A DNA stretch of 64,000 bases from Meridianimarinicoccus sp. MJW13 (GCF_014901205.1 NZ_JACNMU010000003.1:124001-188000), one strand, 5' to 3'; counted from the first letter of the stretch, positions 53,361-62,443 are shown. Notes: a model not told the origin generated them from the sequence alone. Program-made: numbers and translations.

Positions 53361-54674
53361 ATGAAGAAACAGCTTTTATCGGCTGTCGTGACACTGTGCG
53401 TGGTGACTACAGCATCCACCGCAAGGTCGGACGAGCACCAGGAAGCGATGGACGTTCCCAAGATTACTGCAACAGTTGTCCTGGCGGAACGGGATGCGCC
53501 CTGGGACATGGCATTCTTGCCGGACGGCACAATGTTCTTCACTGAAAAATGCGATGGTCTTTCTGTAAGAATGACCGATGGAACTGTGAATGCCCTGTAT
53601 GGAATGGTCGACTCCGAGGGTTATGCAGATGCCGGTAGTGACCTGTTCTGCGAAGGACAAGCCGGCATGCTTGGCGTGGTGGCAGATAGGCATTTCGCGA
53701 AGAACCGCACCCTGTACGTCTATTCGACCTCATCCAAATATCACGGCGATGGCTGCAAGACCAATTTCGAAAGGTGCGACGGCAACATCGTTATGAGGTT
53801 CAAGGTCAGCGACGACCTGAAAAGCGTTTCTGACAGAACGGATATTGTCACTGACATTCAATACAAGCCGTTTGACTCCAACCAGCCTTTTGGCGGACCG
53901 GGGGCTCACAACGGCGGCAGGATCCGCGTTGGACCTGGCGGTTATCTCTGGGTGACGGGTGGCGATCGTCACAGAGGGGTCTGTCCGCAGGATGGAACAC
54001 TGCTGTGCGGTAAAGTCCTGAGGATCGATGCCGATGGGAATGCGCATCCGGACAACAATCCGCCCGAAGGCTATGACAAGCGCATCTACACTTACGGGCA
54101 TAGAAATGTTCAAGGTATTGATTTCCGCCCAAGCGACGGGAAGGCTTTCACGTCGGAACATGGCCCGTGGCACAACGATGAAATCACGGCGCTTGTGAAC
54201 GGCGGCAACGCCGGATGGGATCCGGCTCAGAACACCGGTGGCAGAGGCGAGTGCCCGGATCAGTATTGTGGGTACGAGCCGAACCAGCTGGACGCTGTAG
54301 ACCCAGCAGTTCGCGCAGCCTATACGCCGATGAGTGACACACGCTTTGACGACCTGATGCCATCTTCATGGAACAACAACGGGTTTTCTCAGGGCATGAG
54401 TTCTGCCGCCTTTCTCAAAGGAGAGAATTGGGGCATCTACGAGGGCCGCCTGGCTGTCGGCATCATGGGCATCGCTTTTGGTGATACGCCAGCGGGTTCG
54501 AGAATTGACCTGATCAGCGTTACACCCGACGGCTTGGGCATCAACGGGATCACTCGGATGCCTCTCGGCTTTTCGGCGCGCTTCCGTGGCCTTGTCATGG
54601 GGCCGGACAACGCCCTGTACGTCGCCACTGATGAGGGCGAAATCTACAAGGTAACCGCAGAAAGCATGAAGTAG
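53361..54674 (+). CDS. Secreted PQQ-dependent glucose/sorbosone-dehydrogenase-type protein
   Basis: A 437-residue six-bladed propeller of the GSDH family (PF07995) with a signal peptide (after TASTARS). Family landmarks are APWDMAFLPDGTMFFTEK, the catalytic-histidine segment PGAHNGGRIRVGPGGYLWV (about residues 180-198), YGHRNVQGIDF and SEHGPWHNDE. It would oxidise a sugar in the periplasm using PQQ. It carries extra cysteines (DLFCEGQ, DGCKTNFERCDG, CPQDGTLLCG, ECPDQYCGY), suggesting disulfide-stabilised loops. Lower G+C than its neighbours and its isolation between IS debris suggest separate acquisition. Confidence 0.87.
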   Translation: MKKQLLSAVVTLCVVTTASTARSDEHQEAMDVPKITATVVLAERDAPWDMAFLPDGTMFFTEKCDGLSVRMTDGTVNALYGMVDSEGYADAGSDLFCEGQAGMLGVVADRHFAKNRTLYVYSTSSKYHGDGCKTNFERCDGNIVMRFKVSDDLKSVSDRTDIVTDIQYKPFDSNQPFGGPGAHNGGRIRVGPGGYLWVTGGDRHRGVCPQDGTLLCGKVLRIDADGNAHPDNNPPEGYDKRIYTYGHRNVQGIDFRPSDGKAFTSEHGPWHNDEITALVNGGNAGWDPAQNTGGRGECPDQYCGYEPNQLDAVDPAVRAAYTPMSDTRFDDLMPSSWNNNGFSQGMSSAAFLKGENWGIYEGRLAVGIMGIAFGDTPAGSRIDLISVTPDGLGINGITRMPLGFSARFRGLVMGPDNALYVATDEGEIYKVTAESMK

Positions 54675-54684
54675 CTTTTCAAGG

Positions 54685-54723
54685 AAGACCCCGCGCCTCG
54701 AAAGGGGCGCGGGGTCTTTCTGT
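54685..54723 (+). terminator. Rho-independent terminator after the sorbosone-dehydrogenase-type gene
   Basis: AAGACCCCGCGCC (54685-54697) pairs perfectly with GGCGCGGGGTCTT (54706-54718) over an 8-base loop, followed by TTCTGT. It begins 11 bases after the stop codon. Confidence 0.85.
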
Positions 54724-54773
54724 ACCCCCGCCCTTGAGAAATCCCTCCGACGTCCAATCGGGTCCACCGAAGT

Positions 54774-55013
54774 TCGGCCATCTCGGATCGCTTGCACAAG
54801 TTCAAGGGCCGTTCGTCGCAACGATTTCAACGTGAGTTTCCGGCCATACGCAAAATCTACTGGCGTTGCCAGTTCTGGGGCGGGCGATGTGTCTCAACAA
54901 TCACGCGCGCCAATTCCGAAGACATCGAACTCCAACACCTTGAACAACACGTCGCCGATCATTCCGTTACCAGTCGGAAATCGTTCAGTTCCCTGTACGA
55001 AATGACCCTGTGA
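54774..55013 (+). pseudogene. C-terminal fragment of an IS200/IS605 TnpA-like transposase
   Basis: The frame reads RLHKFKGRSSQRFQREFPAI, then RKIYWRCQFWGGRC, which matches the end of Y1 transposases (KGRSS...EFP..RK.YW...LW..GY). The HUH motif and the catalytic-tyrosine region are missing or altered. It is a relic without a visible partner tnpB or element ends. Confidence 0.65.
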
Positions 55014-55026
55014 AAATGCGCGAAAC

Positions 55027-55416
55027 TCAATTGCCCGTGACCAGGGTGTCGGGCACTTGGTATTGCTGACCGTCAACCTGAATCATATGCGTGCCGCTCT
55101 CGAGGCTCCAATCGCCATTGGTGCCAACACCGGACATAGTCACGCTTGCTTTCAGGAACTTGCCATCCTCGAAAAAGAGACGCCGCGTGAATCCATTTGC
55201 GAAGATCACCGTCACCGTTGTTTTCCCTTTCTCATCCCGGTCGAGGCGGTAGCTGCACTCACCAAGCACCTCGCCGCGTTCCTGAGAACAGGCAATTGAA
55301 TTCGGCGCGTTTTTCTCAACCGAAGTCGCCGGTGAATCGGCTTGCTGCCCGACGGACATTTCTGCTGTGCCGAGAAGAAAGACGGCGCATGTTCCAATTA
55401 AGATCGTCGTCTTCAT
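55027..55416 (-). CDS. Small secreted protein of unknown function
   Basis: A 129-residue protein with a signal peptide (MKTTILIGTCAVFLLGTAEMSVG). The mature part has SIACSQERGEVLGECSYRLDRDEKGKTTVTVIFANGF, a beta-rich domain with two cysteines that may pair, and FEDGKFLKASVTMSGVGTNG. The pattern CxxxRG...C.Y...R is seen in small periplasmic inhibitor-like or DUF domains, but I cannot name the family. ATG 55416 has GGGAGA upstream; an earlier in-frame start at 55440 lacks one. Confidence 0.7.
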   Translation of the reverse strand: MKTTILIGTCAVFLLGTAEMSVGQQADSPATSVEKNAPNSIACSQERGEVLGECSYRLDRDEKGKTTVTVIFANGFTRRLFFEDGKFLKASVTMSGVGTNGDWSLESGTHMIQVDGQQYQVPDTLVTGN

Positions 55417-55440
55417 TTCAGCGTTCTCCCGGAATCTCAT

Positions 55441-56071
55441 TGTTGAGGTTCAGCTTGTTGGCAACCCAAGGACAAGTCTGCCCCCGTCAGGGATAGTATT
55501 GCAAATTATGCAAACCGCGATAAGTGGGCAATTGCGCAACCTAAAGACCCATCAGATCATGTTGATAAAAGAGATTCCCACCACTGGACATGCCCGATTC
55601 AAGCTGGTCTCTGCGATGCAAACCAGCTTGGCACGAGCCATGATGTCAGAATGAGACTGGCCGGAAAACGGTCCGGGGGACCATATTCAAGTCGATTGAG
55701 CGAGTACATTTGGAACGGTGTCTTCTAACTGTCCGCACCCGAACGGGCGCAAACCCACCAACCACCGCCTTGTTCCTGAGGACGTTTTCTGGATTTCCCG
55801 AACGAATGCGCCGTGGCAACACCGTCCGGAGGGGTTCGGGAAGTGACCAGCCTCTATAACGGCACCGCGCTGATCGGCGTGCCGAGTAAGGTTCGCGGCG
55901 TTCGAAGACCCCCTGAGGCCGCCGGCACCACAGGGGTCGCCTCGGCGGGTCTCGCATGAACAATTGTCGCAATGGATTGACTGTTGGCCGGGAACGCCTA
56001 GCGGGGCATGGACAAACGCGGTGTCGCGCATGATGGTGTGACCAGACAAACCGGATGCCGGGGAAGGTCAA
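55441..56071. other. 630-bp intergenic stretch
   Basis: No supported gene. A minus-strand frame at 55687-56049 and short plus-strand frames lack ribosome sites, and their translated sequence resembles no family that I recognise. The left 200 bases are A/T-rich, likely the promoter of the secreted-protein gene. The right part should hold the promoter of the export set. Confidence 0.45.
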
Positions 56072-56548
56072 ATGTTTGGACGGATTGAAACGGCCTGGGT
56101 GAATTTCCAGGCAAGCCCCCATTTCTGGGATGCCATCATGGTGGCCTGCCTGATGCTGACCGTGCTTGGGGCGCTGTCTTTCGTGGTCTGGCTGCTGGGC
56201 CTGCCGGGACGGATCGCGATTTCGCGCAATCACCCGGATGCCGAGGCGGTCTATACCATGGGTTGGGTCGGGTTCCTGGCGATCGTACCGTGGATCCAGG
56301 CCCTGATCTGGGCCTTCAAGCCCACCGACAAGATCGATATCCGGTACTTCCCCGACGAAGAACGCAAGCACGAGTTGGAAGACCTGCAACGCCTGTCGCG
56401 CTTTGCCTATGGCCGTGATCTCCCCAAGGAGCAGGTCGAGGCCCTGATGCGCCGGCTGGAGAACGAGACGGCGGCCGAGGCGGACAAGCGCGAGGCGGGC
56501 AGCCGCCCTGATCCGACGGCGCCGCAATCGGACAAGCGGGAGATCTGA
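56072..56548 (+). CDS. DUF3302 inner-membrane protein (YibI/YiaW type)
   Basis: A 158-residue protein with two membrane helices (IMVACLMLTVLGALSFVVWLLG and MGWVGFLAIVPWIQALIWAF) and a charged cytoplasmic tail. GLPGRIAISRNHPDAEAVYTMGW is the DUF3302 core; such genes are regularly paired with HlyD-family genes, as in E. coli yibI-yibH. The last 30 residues are acidic and low-complexity. It starts three genes of an export set, four bases before the HlyD gene, with a GGGGAAGG ribosome site. Confidence 0.83.
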   Translation: MFGRIETAWVNFQASPHFWDAIMVACLMLTVLGALSFVVWLLGLPGRIAISRNHPDAEAVYTMGWVGFLAIVPWIQALIWAFKPTDKIDIRYFPDEERKHELEDLQRLSRFAYGRDLPKEQVEALMRRLENETAAEADKREAGSRPDPTAPQSDKREI

Positions 56549-56551
56549 TCG

Positions 56552-57700
56552 GTGTTTGCAGTCTTTGCGATGACATTCGCCTATGCGGTGTTTGTCTGGC
56601 TCGTCTTTTTCAAGTTCAGATGGCTGCGGCTGACCCCGGCCTGGGGCGTGACCACGGTGTTCATCGGCCTACATCTGGTGCTGGTGCCACTGGTCGGCAT
56701 GCGCTTCATCTCGCCGCTCACCACGGATGTTCGGCTGGTGCGCCACACGGTGCAGATCGTGCCGCGCCTGTCACAGCCCACCACCGTCGAAGAGGTGTTG
56801 GTCACCGAAGGGCAGGCGGTGAAAAAGGGCGACCCGCTGATCCGCATGGATGCCCGCATCTATCAATACCAGGTGGATGCCGCGACGGCGGCGGTGGCGG
56901 CGGCCAAACAGAATGCGGTGGTGTTGCAGGAAGATGTGAAGGTTGCCGAGGAATCCGTGGCGCGGGCGCAGGCCGAACTGACCTACAAGCAGAGCCAGGC
57001 CGACCGCTACACGGGTCTGGCGGCGCAGCGCGCCGCACCCGAGGCCGAGGCGCAGCGCTGGCAGACGGATGTGCTGACGTCCGAGGCCGAGGTGGCCGAG
57101 GCGCAGGCGCAACTCAAACGCGCGCAGGCGGCCTACGACTCGCAGATCGACGGCGTCAACACCGGGGTGCTTCAGGCCGAAGCATCGCTGAAACAGGCGC
57201 AATACTATCTTGAAAACACCCAGATCACCGCGCCCGCCGATGGCAGCATCGTCAACCTACAGGTGCAGCCGGGCATGGTGGCGGGCATCCTGCGGATCGG
57301 TGCCATCGCCTCGTTCATCGCCGACGACGATCCCTATATTCTGGCCATGTACCGGCAGGAAAACCTGAAGTTCATGGAACCGGGGCAGAAGGTGGTGGTC
57401 GCGCTCAACCTCTATCCGGGCGAGACGTTTTCGGCCACGGTCAAGGATATCTGGTGGGCCAGTGGCCGGGGCCAGATGATGCCATCGGGCCGCCTGCCCT
57501 CCTGGATCGACCTGCCGACCTATCCCGAAGGCCGCTACGCGGTGCAGATCACGCTGGATGATCCGCCGCCGCACACGCCGATCGGTGCCGAAGGCGCGGC
57601 CCTGGTGCTGACCGATCCGGCCAATCCGTTCACCTGGGTCGGGCAGATCGCGCTGCGCACCTACACCTGGAAGCGCTTCCTGTATCCGATGCCATTCTAG
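56552..57700 (+). CDS. HlyD-family periplasmic adaptor (YibH/EmrA type)
   Basis: A 382-residue membrane-fusion protein. An N-terminal double hydrophobic stretch (FAMTFAYAVFVWLVFFKFRW and VTTVFIGLHLVLVPLVGM) anchors it. The biotinyl-lipoyl halves read VEEVLVTEGQAVKKGDPLIRMD and ITAPADGSIVNLQVQPGMV, flanking a long coiled-coil hairpin (about residues 105-215). It begins at GTG 56552. It would bridge an inner-membrane component to the outer-membrane factor encoded next. Confidence 0.9.
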   Translation: MFAVFAMTFAYAVFVWLVFFKFRWLRLTPAWGVTTVFIGLHLVLVPLVGMRFISPLTTDVRLVRHTVQIVPRLSQPTTVEEVLVTEGQAVKKGDPLIRMDARIYQYQVDAATAAVAAAKQNAVVLQEDVKVAEESVARAQAELTYKQSQADRYTGLAAQRAAPEAEAQRWQTDVLTSEAEVAEAQAQLKRAQAAYDSQIDGVNTGVLQAEASLKQAQYYLENTQITAPADGSIVNLQVQPGMVAGILRIGAIASFIADDDPYILAMYRQENLKFMEPGQKVVVALNLYPGETFSATVKDIWWASGRGQMMPSGRLPSWIDLPTYPEGRYAVQITLDDPPPHTPIGAEGAALVLTDPANPFTWVGQIALRTYTWKRFLYPMPF

Positions 57701-57735
57701 GGCCGGACACAACGGGGTCGGGCAAGGACACCAAG

Positions 57736-59229
57736 ATGACGCAAGAAGCAGGCAACCACATGGCACCACGGCACGGCGCGAGCCTTTCGGAACATCAAGC
57801 GCCGGGCGGGGGCACGCGGCGGGCGACGCGTCGGTTTACGGGCCTGCGGGTGCGTGCGGCGGCGGGCCTGTTGAGCGTGCTGGCGTTGGCAGCCTGCGAG
57901 TTGGCCCTGGCGCCCGAACCTTCGGCGGTGCTGGATGACGCCCTGCCCGAGTCCACGGCGATCCCGGCGGCCTGGTCCAGCAAGGGCGCGGCCAGTTCGG
58001 CTGTGGGCGACAATTGGGTCGCCAGTTTCCGCGATTCCCGGATGACGTCGCTGGTCAACGAGGCGCTGACCAACAACCGCGATCTGACGGCGGCGGCGGC
58101 ACGGGTGCAGGCGGCCCTGCAAACGGCGCAGATCGCCGGGGCGCCGATCATGCCCTGGGTGGGCGCCTCTGCTGGGTCGCACCAGATCCGCAATCTGGAC
58201 GCGGATCGCACCCATCAACACAGCGGTGGCGGGATCGCGGTATCGTGGGAGGTGGATCTGTGGGGCAAGCTGCGCTCCAACCAGGCGGCGGCGGTGGCCG
58301 GGGCCGGCGCGGTGGCAAATGAGGCCGTCTGGGCCAGCCAGTCGATTGCCGCGACGGTGGGACGGTCCTGGATCGCCTATATCGAGATCGGCCAGTTGCT
58401 GGCGGCCGCCGATGATGTCGTCGATCAATACGCCCAGCTTGTGTCGCTGGCGCAAAAGCGCGAGGCCGCTGGCGTCGTGTCGGATTTCGACGTGGTGCAG
58501 GCGCAGGGCCGTCTGAACGCAGCCAAGGCCGCGCGGGTCGAACTGCGCGCGCAGTCGAACGAGGCCGCCGCCGCGCTGGAGGTTCTGCTGGGCCGGTACC
58601 CGTCACTGAAACTGAAGCCCGCCAGCAGCTACCCGCGGATGCCGGGCACGCTCTCGGCGGGCCTGCCACTGTCGCTGCTGGACCGGCGTCCCGACGTGGT
58701 GGCCGCGCGCGAGCAGGTGATCGCGGCCTTCTACAATGTCGAGGTGGCCAAGCTGACCCGGCTTCCGGGGATCTCGCTGACCGCGGCGGGGGGCAAACTG
58801 GTCGATCCCAGCCTGGCGCTGCTGGGCGCTGGCAATCCGGGGTTCCTGCAGATCGGTGTCGGCCTGCTGCAACCGATCTTCATGGGCGGCGCCCTGCAGG
58901 CCGACGTGGTGCGCATGACCGCCCGGCAGGCGGAAGCGACGGCGAACTACGGCCAGACGGTGCTGGAAGCCTTCGGCGAGGTCGAGGCGCGCATGGCCAA
59001 CGAACAATTGCTGCGGCAGGCGCTTGGCAGCTGGCGGGCGTCCTATGACGACGCCAAGGATGCCGTGCAACTGGGCGAAAAGGACTATGACGCCGGAACC
59101 ATCGACATGGTCGCGCTTCTCTACCTGACTGAATTTGCCATCGGCCGCCGCATCAACGTGATCCAGAGCCAGTCCGCCCTGCTGACGAACCGGGTCAACC
59201 TGTACCTGGCGCTTGGGGAGAGCTACTGA
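57736..59229 (+). CDS. Outer-membrane efflux lipoprotein (NodT/OprM family)
   Basis: A 497-residue outer-membrane factor. A lipobox, LALAAC (cysteine at about residue 55), follows a basic N-terminus, and the mature protein has two repeated coiled-coil/beta-barrel halves: DPxxxxLVNEALTNNRDLTAAAARV-type in the first (VNEALTNNRDL) and LLDRRPDVVAAREQVIAA in the second. GFLQIGVGLLQPIFMGG is a family motif. ATG 57736 gives an unusually long N-terminal extension; ATG 57760 is an alternative. No pump gene is adjacent. Confidence 0.9.
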   Translation: MTQEAGNHMAPRHGASLSEHQAPGGGTRRATRRFTGLRVRAAAGLLSVLALAACELALAPEPSAVLDDALPESTAIPAAWSSKGAASSAVGDNWVASFRDSRMTSLVNEALTNNRDLTAAAARVQAALQTAQIAGAPIMPWVGASAGSHQIRNLDADRTHQHSGGGIAVSWEVDLWGKLRSNQAAAVAGAGAVANEAVWASQSIAATVGRSWIAYIEIGQLLAAADDVVDQYAQLVSLAQKREAAGVVSDFDVVQAQGRLNAAKAARVELRAQSNEAAAALEVLLGRYPSLKLKPASSYPRMPGTLSAGLPLSLLDRRPDVVAAREQVIAAFYNVEVAKLTRLPGISLTAAGGKLVDPSLALLGAGNPGFLQIGVGLLQPIFMGGALQADVVRMTARQAEATANYGQTVLEAFGEVEARMANEQLLRQALGSWRASYDDAKDAVQLGEKDYDAGTIDMVALLYLTEFAIGRRINVIQSQSALLTNRVNLYLALGESY

Positions 59230-59260
59230 GCGCGGCGGCACGGGACGCCGGAAGCCCCGC

Positions 59261-60364
59261 TTATTCGTCAGAGGCCTCGGCCTCTGCGGCTGGAATGCGG
59301 TCGGGCCAGACCCAGAACACCACCAGCTCAAAGAAGACCGCCAGCGCCACGGGGCCGATGAAGAGACCCGGCAGGCCGAAGGCGATCAACCCGCCGAAGA
59401 CCCCCACGGCCACCACCAGCGTCGGTGTGGTGACCCCGGACGACAGCGCGATCGGTTTCAACAGGTTCTCAAGCACGAAGATCGGGCTCATGGCGAGGGC
59501 AAACACCAGGGCCGCCGAGAAATCGCGGGTGAACCAGACCCAGGCCAGAACCGGATAGATGACGATGCCGCTGCCGATCTGGACGATGGTCAGCACCAGA
59601 AGGATCGCTGTCAGCAGCCCCGCATGGGGGATGCCCATCACCAGGGCCACGCAACCGAAAGCCAGCGCCTGCAAGACCGACACGCCCACGATGCCGCGCG
59701 ACACGCTGCGGATCGTGGCCGCCGCAAGGGTCACGAAATCGGTGCCTTTCGGGCCGACGATCCGCATCCGGATGTCATGCAGGGCGGCGACCAGACGCGG
59801 CGCGGGCACGAACAGAAATCCCGAGGCCACGATGGCAATGGCAAAGACCAGCGTGCTGCCGGCCAGGCCGACGACGACCTTCAGCAGCCATTCGCTGGGC
59901 GCCAGCATGGTGTGGCCATAGTGTTTCAGGAAGTCGCCGGTGTTGTCCGTGGCCAGCGTCCAGAACTTTTCGATCTCCGGGCCCACGGTCGGCAGGTCCG
60001 TAAGGGCGTCGGGCAAGGTCGTCAGGTCGATCTTCCGATCCCGAACTGCTTCGGCGATGGCCAGCATGGATTCGATGAGACTGGCGCTGAGCAGCCCAAT
60101 CGGCCCGAGGATCAGCGCAAGGCTGAGCACGGTCACGATCCCGGCGGCGACGATGCCGCTGCGGACCAGACGATCGCGGATCCACAGGTAGACCGGATAA
60201 AGGGTGACCGTCAGGATCACCGCCCAGATCATCACGGTCACGAAAGGATGCACCAGCGCGGCGATCACGCCGATAAACAGGATCAGCAGCCCGATCCGGA
60301 TCGTCAGGTCGATGGCAAGCCGTTCCGGGCCGGGGCGTTCTGGGGGGCGGTTTGACGGGGTCAT
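59261..60364 (-). CDS. AI-2E family transporter (PerM type)
   Basis: A 367-residue membrane protein with about eight helices. Landmarks are FVTVMIWAVILTVTLYPVYLW, the ISRGIVGVSVLQALAFGCVALVMGIPHAGLLTAILLVL region and the C-terminal GVFGGLIAFGLPGLFIGPVALAVFFEL, which defines the PerM/AI-2E exporter-like family. The substrate of such proteins is often unknown despite the name. It converges with the outer-membrane factor gene. A 64-bp gap separates it from the upstream membrane-protein gene. Confidence 0.9.
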   Translation of the reverse strand: MTPSNRPPERPGPERLAIDLTIRIGLLILFIGVIAALVHPFVTVMIWAVILTVTLYPVYLWIRDRLVRSGIVAAGIVTVLSLALILGPIGLLSASLIESMLAIAEAVRDRKIDLTTLPDALTDLPTVGPEIEKFWTLATDNTGDFLKHYGHTMLAPSEWLLKVVVGLAGSTLVFAIAIVASGFLFVPAPRLVAALHDIRMRIVGPKGTDFVTLAAATIRSVSRGIVGVSVLQALAFGCVALVMGIPHAGLLTAILLVLTIVQIGSGIVIYPVLAWVWFTRDFSAALVFALAMSPIFVLENLLKPIALSSGVTTPTLVVAVGVFGGLIAFGLPGLFIGPVALAVFFELVVFWVWPDRIPAAEAEASDE

Positions 60365-60428
60365 CGGCAGATCCGGTCAGGCCGAGCGGACCGGGGGCAT
60401 CGCATCCGGGCAGCCCCGGCAGGCGGCC

Positions 60429-60971
60429 TCAAGCGTCGCCCTTGCGGTGCCCTGTCAGCCGCGCGCCGATCAGCAGCATGGCGATGGCCAGAAGGGCCAC
60501 GATCAGCAGAACCCAGACGTATTGTTCGACAATCGCCATCCCGATGGTCAGCAGACCCAGCGCCAGCCCCAGCACGATCATCCGCCAGTTGCCCCGGATC
60601 CCGTCCAGAACGGTGCCCAGTGTCAGGATGAAGGCGCAGGTCAGCCCCACATCCGCGTTGGCCATGCGGCCGGTGCTGACCAGCAGGAACAGCAGGTGAA
60701 TCACCACCAGCACCGCCAGCCAGTGCAGCAGCATCGGCAGGATGGTGCGAAAATCCGTGAGCTTCAGTCCAGCATGATACCGGCTGTTGGCCAGCGAGGC
60801 CGCGGCCACGAGAATGACCAGCAGGTTCCAGTACAATAGGCTGCCCGCCGATGAAACATCGGTCACGGCAATGGTCCCGAAGGCAAGACCCAGGACCACC
60901 AGCCCGACGACCATCGCGACGATGGTGGCGCGGGAAACACTTGGGGATTGCGTATCGCCTTGGCTGTCCAT
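60429..60971 (-). CDS. Multi-pass membrane protein of unknown function
   Basis: A 180-residue protein with about five hydrophobic segments (IVAMVVGLVVLGLAFGTIAV; LYWNLLVILVAAASLA; ILPMLLHWLAVLVVIHLLFLLV; VGLTCAFILTLGTVLDG; MIVLGLALGLLTIGMAIV; LLIVALLAIAMLLIGARL). No family is recognised. A GAGGAGA ribosome site precedes the ATG. It is divergent from the beta-lactamase gene and is probably co-transcribed with the AI-2E gene. Confidence 0.78.
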   Translation of the reverse strand: MDSQGDTQSPSVSRATIVAMVVGLVVLGLAFGTIAVTDVSSAGSLLYWNLLVILVAAASLANSRYHAGLKLTDFRTILPMLLHWLAVLVVIHLLFLLVSTGRMANADVGLTCAFILTLGTVLDGIRGNWRMIVLGLALGLLTIGMAIVEQYVWVLLIVALLAIAMLLIGARLTGHRKGDA

Positions 60972-61222
60972 GGTGGAAAATCTCCTCTGGGTATCGACTG
61001 GGCTGGTCCCGGATCCGCCCGAAAGGATGCGGGTCCGGGCCGCCGCAGAATGCCTGAAGAACTATCCGTGCCAGCGCATCGGTCTGGCAAGGGGGCATTT
61101 GCGCCCCGGGGGGCGGGCCGCCGCCCCGCCGCCTTGTCCCCCGGATTGCCACGTTGGTTTTCCCCACGCGGCGCGGAAAGCCGTCTATACACCGTCAAGG
61201 AACCCCAACAGACGAGGCCGTG

Positions 61223-62110
61223 ATGACGCCAGTGACGATCAATCCCAAAGGCTGGGCCGGGGCGATCCTGTTGCTCCTGTCCGGGATGATATCTGCGGAC
61301 AGCGCTGCGGCTGAAGACCCGCTGCGGCTCAGCGTTCTGGATGTGGAAACCCGGATCGGGGGGCGTATCGGGGTCGCCATGACCGATCTGGCCGGTGCGT
61401 GGATCTGGACCCATCACGCGGATGATCGCTTTCCGCTTTCCAGCACCTTCAAAAGCCTGCTGTGCGGCGTGATCCTGCGCCGCGTCGATGCCGGTGAGGA
61501 CACTCTGGAGCGCCGGATCCACTATGCCGCCGCGGATCTCGTGGCCTACTCGCCGGTCACCGAACGGCACGTCGAGACCGGCATGACGGTTGGTGACCTC
61601 TGCAAGGCGACGATCACCATCAGCGACAACACCGCCGGCAACCTGCTGCTGGCGACGATCGGCGGGCCAGAGGGGTTCACCCGCGCATTGCGCGACCTCG
61701 GCGACGCAACGACCCGTCTGGATCGCTGGGAAACCGACCTGAACGAGGGGGCGCCGGGCGACCCGCGCGACACCACGACACCGCGGGCTGCGCTGACCAC
61801 CCTGAAGGCACTTTTGTTCGGGGATGCCCTGACCCAGGCGTCCCGAAGGCAGCTTGCCGACTGGATGATCGCCGACGAAGTGGCCGACGATCTGTTGCGC
61901 GCCAGCCTGCCCGACGGCTGGGTCATCGGAGACAAGACCGGCGCGGGCGGGTTCGGCTCGCGGTCGATCCTTGCCGTCATCTGGCCCGATGGGGCGCAAC
62001 CGGTGCTGGTGGCGATCTATCTGACCGAAAACGACGCCGACATGTCGGAACGCAACGCGGCGATTGCCGGGATCGGCGCGGCGATGGTCGCCGCCCTGCA
62101 AGCCAAGTAG
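61223..62110 (+). CDS. Class A serine beta-lactamase (SHV/TEM-like layout)
   Basis: A 295-residue periplasmic beta-lactamase with a signal peptide (LLLLSGMISADSAAA). All class A motifs are present: S70-T-F-K73 in LSSTFKSLLCG, S130-D-N in ITISDNTAGN, E166 in RWETDLNE and K234-T-G in GDKTGAGGFGSRS with R244. Residue 69 is serine and 238 is glycine, so the cysteine pair of class A carbapenemases is absent; position 245 is serine. The linker after E166 (GAPGDPRDTTTP) is exactly that of SHV/TEM. It should hydrolyse penicillins. ATG 61223 has GAGG; GTG 61220 is also possible. No regulator is adjacent. Confidence 0.92.
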   Translation: MTPVTINPKGWAGAILLLLSGMISADSAAAEDPLRLSVLDVETRIGGRIGVAMTDLAGAWIWTHHADDRFPLSSTFKSLLCGVILRRVDAGEDTLERRIHYAAADLVAYSPVTERHVETGMTVGDLCKATITISDNTAGNLLLATIGGPEGFTRALRDLGDATTRLDRWETDLNEGAPGDPRDTTTPRAALTTLKALLFGDALTQASRRQLADWMIADEVADDLLRASLPDGWVIGDKTGAGGFGSRSILAVIWPDGAQPVLVAIYLTENDADMSERNAAIAGIGAAMVAALQAK

Positions 62111-62188
62111 ACGCCCCAGGCCCGTCCGGGCCGGTCTTCAGCGGTCTGATGGTTCCCTGCTCCGGACTTTCGGCAGCCGGTCCCCGGC

Positions 62189-62443
62189 TTACGACTTCCA
62201 GTAGTCGTTCGCCGCCGCGACGGTCGCGAAGTAATTGGCAACGACCCCCGAGGCCTGGATCAGGCTGTCGGAATCCCCGGCATAGGCGGGACGCAGTTTC
62301 TTCAGCGTGTCCATGTCAGGCTGGGTCGCCTTCACGGCACGGCGCGCCATGGTGATGGCAAGCTGGAACCCGGCTTCGGGCGTGTCCGTCCGCAGGCTCG
62401 GCAACCAGGAAGTCGTGTCGGTGGGGGCGGGCTGGTCGGTCAT
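62189..62443 (-). CDS. Small protein of unknown function
   Basis: An 84-residue soluble protein (TDTTSWLPSLRTDTPEAGFQ, then LAITMARRAVKATQPDMDT, KKLRPAYAGDSDSLIQASG, VVANYFATVAAANDYWKS). It looks mostly helical; I do not recognise it. A strong AGGAG site seven bases before the ATG supports it as a real gene. It sits between the beta-lactamase and the Rrf2 regulator, facing the former. Confidence 0.65.
   Translation of the reverse strand: MTDQPAPTDTTSWLPSLRTDTPEAGFQLAITMARRAVKATQPDMDTLKKLRPAYAGDSDSLIQASGVVANYFATVAAANDYWKS

Noticed and set aside
55687-56049. A cysteine-containing 120-codon minus-strand frame before the export set
   Set aside because: No start signal and no recognisable family; probably chance in a GC-rich gap.
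62115-62140. GGCCC/GGGCC hairpin after the beta-lactamase as a terminator
   Set aside because: Five-base stem and no T-run; too weak to call.
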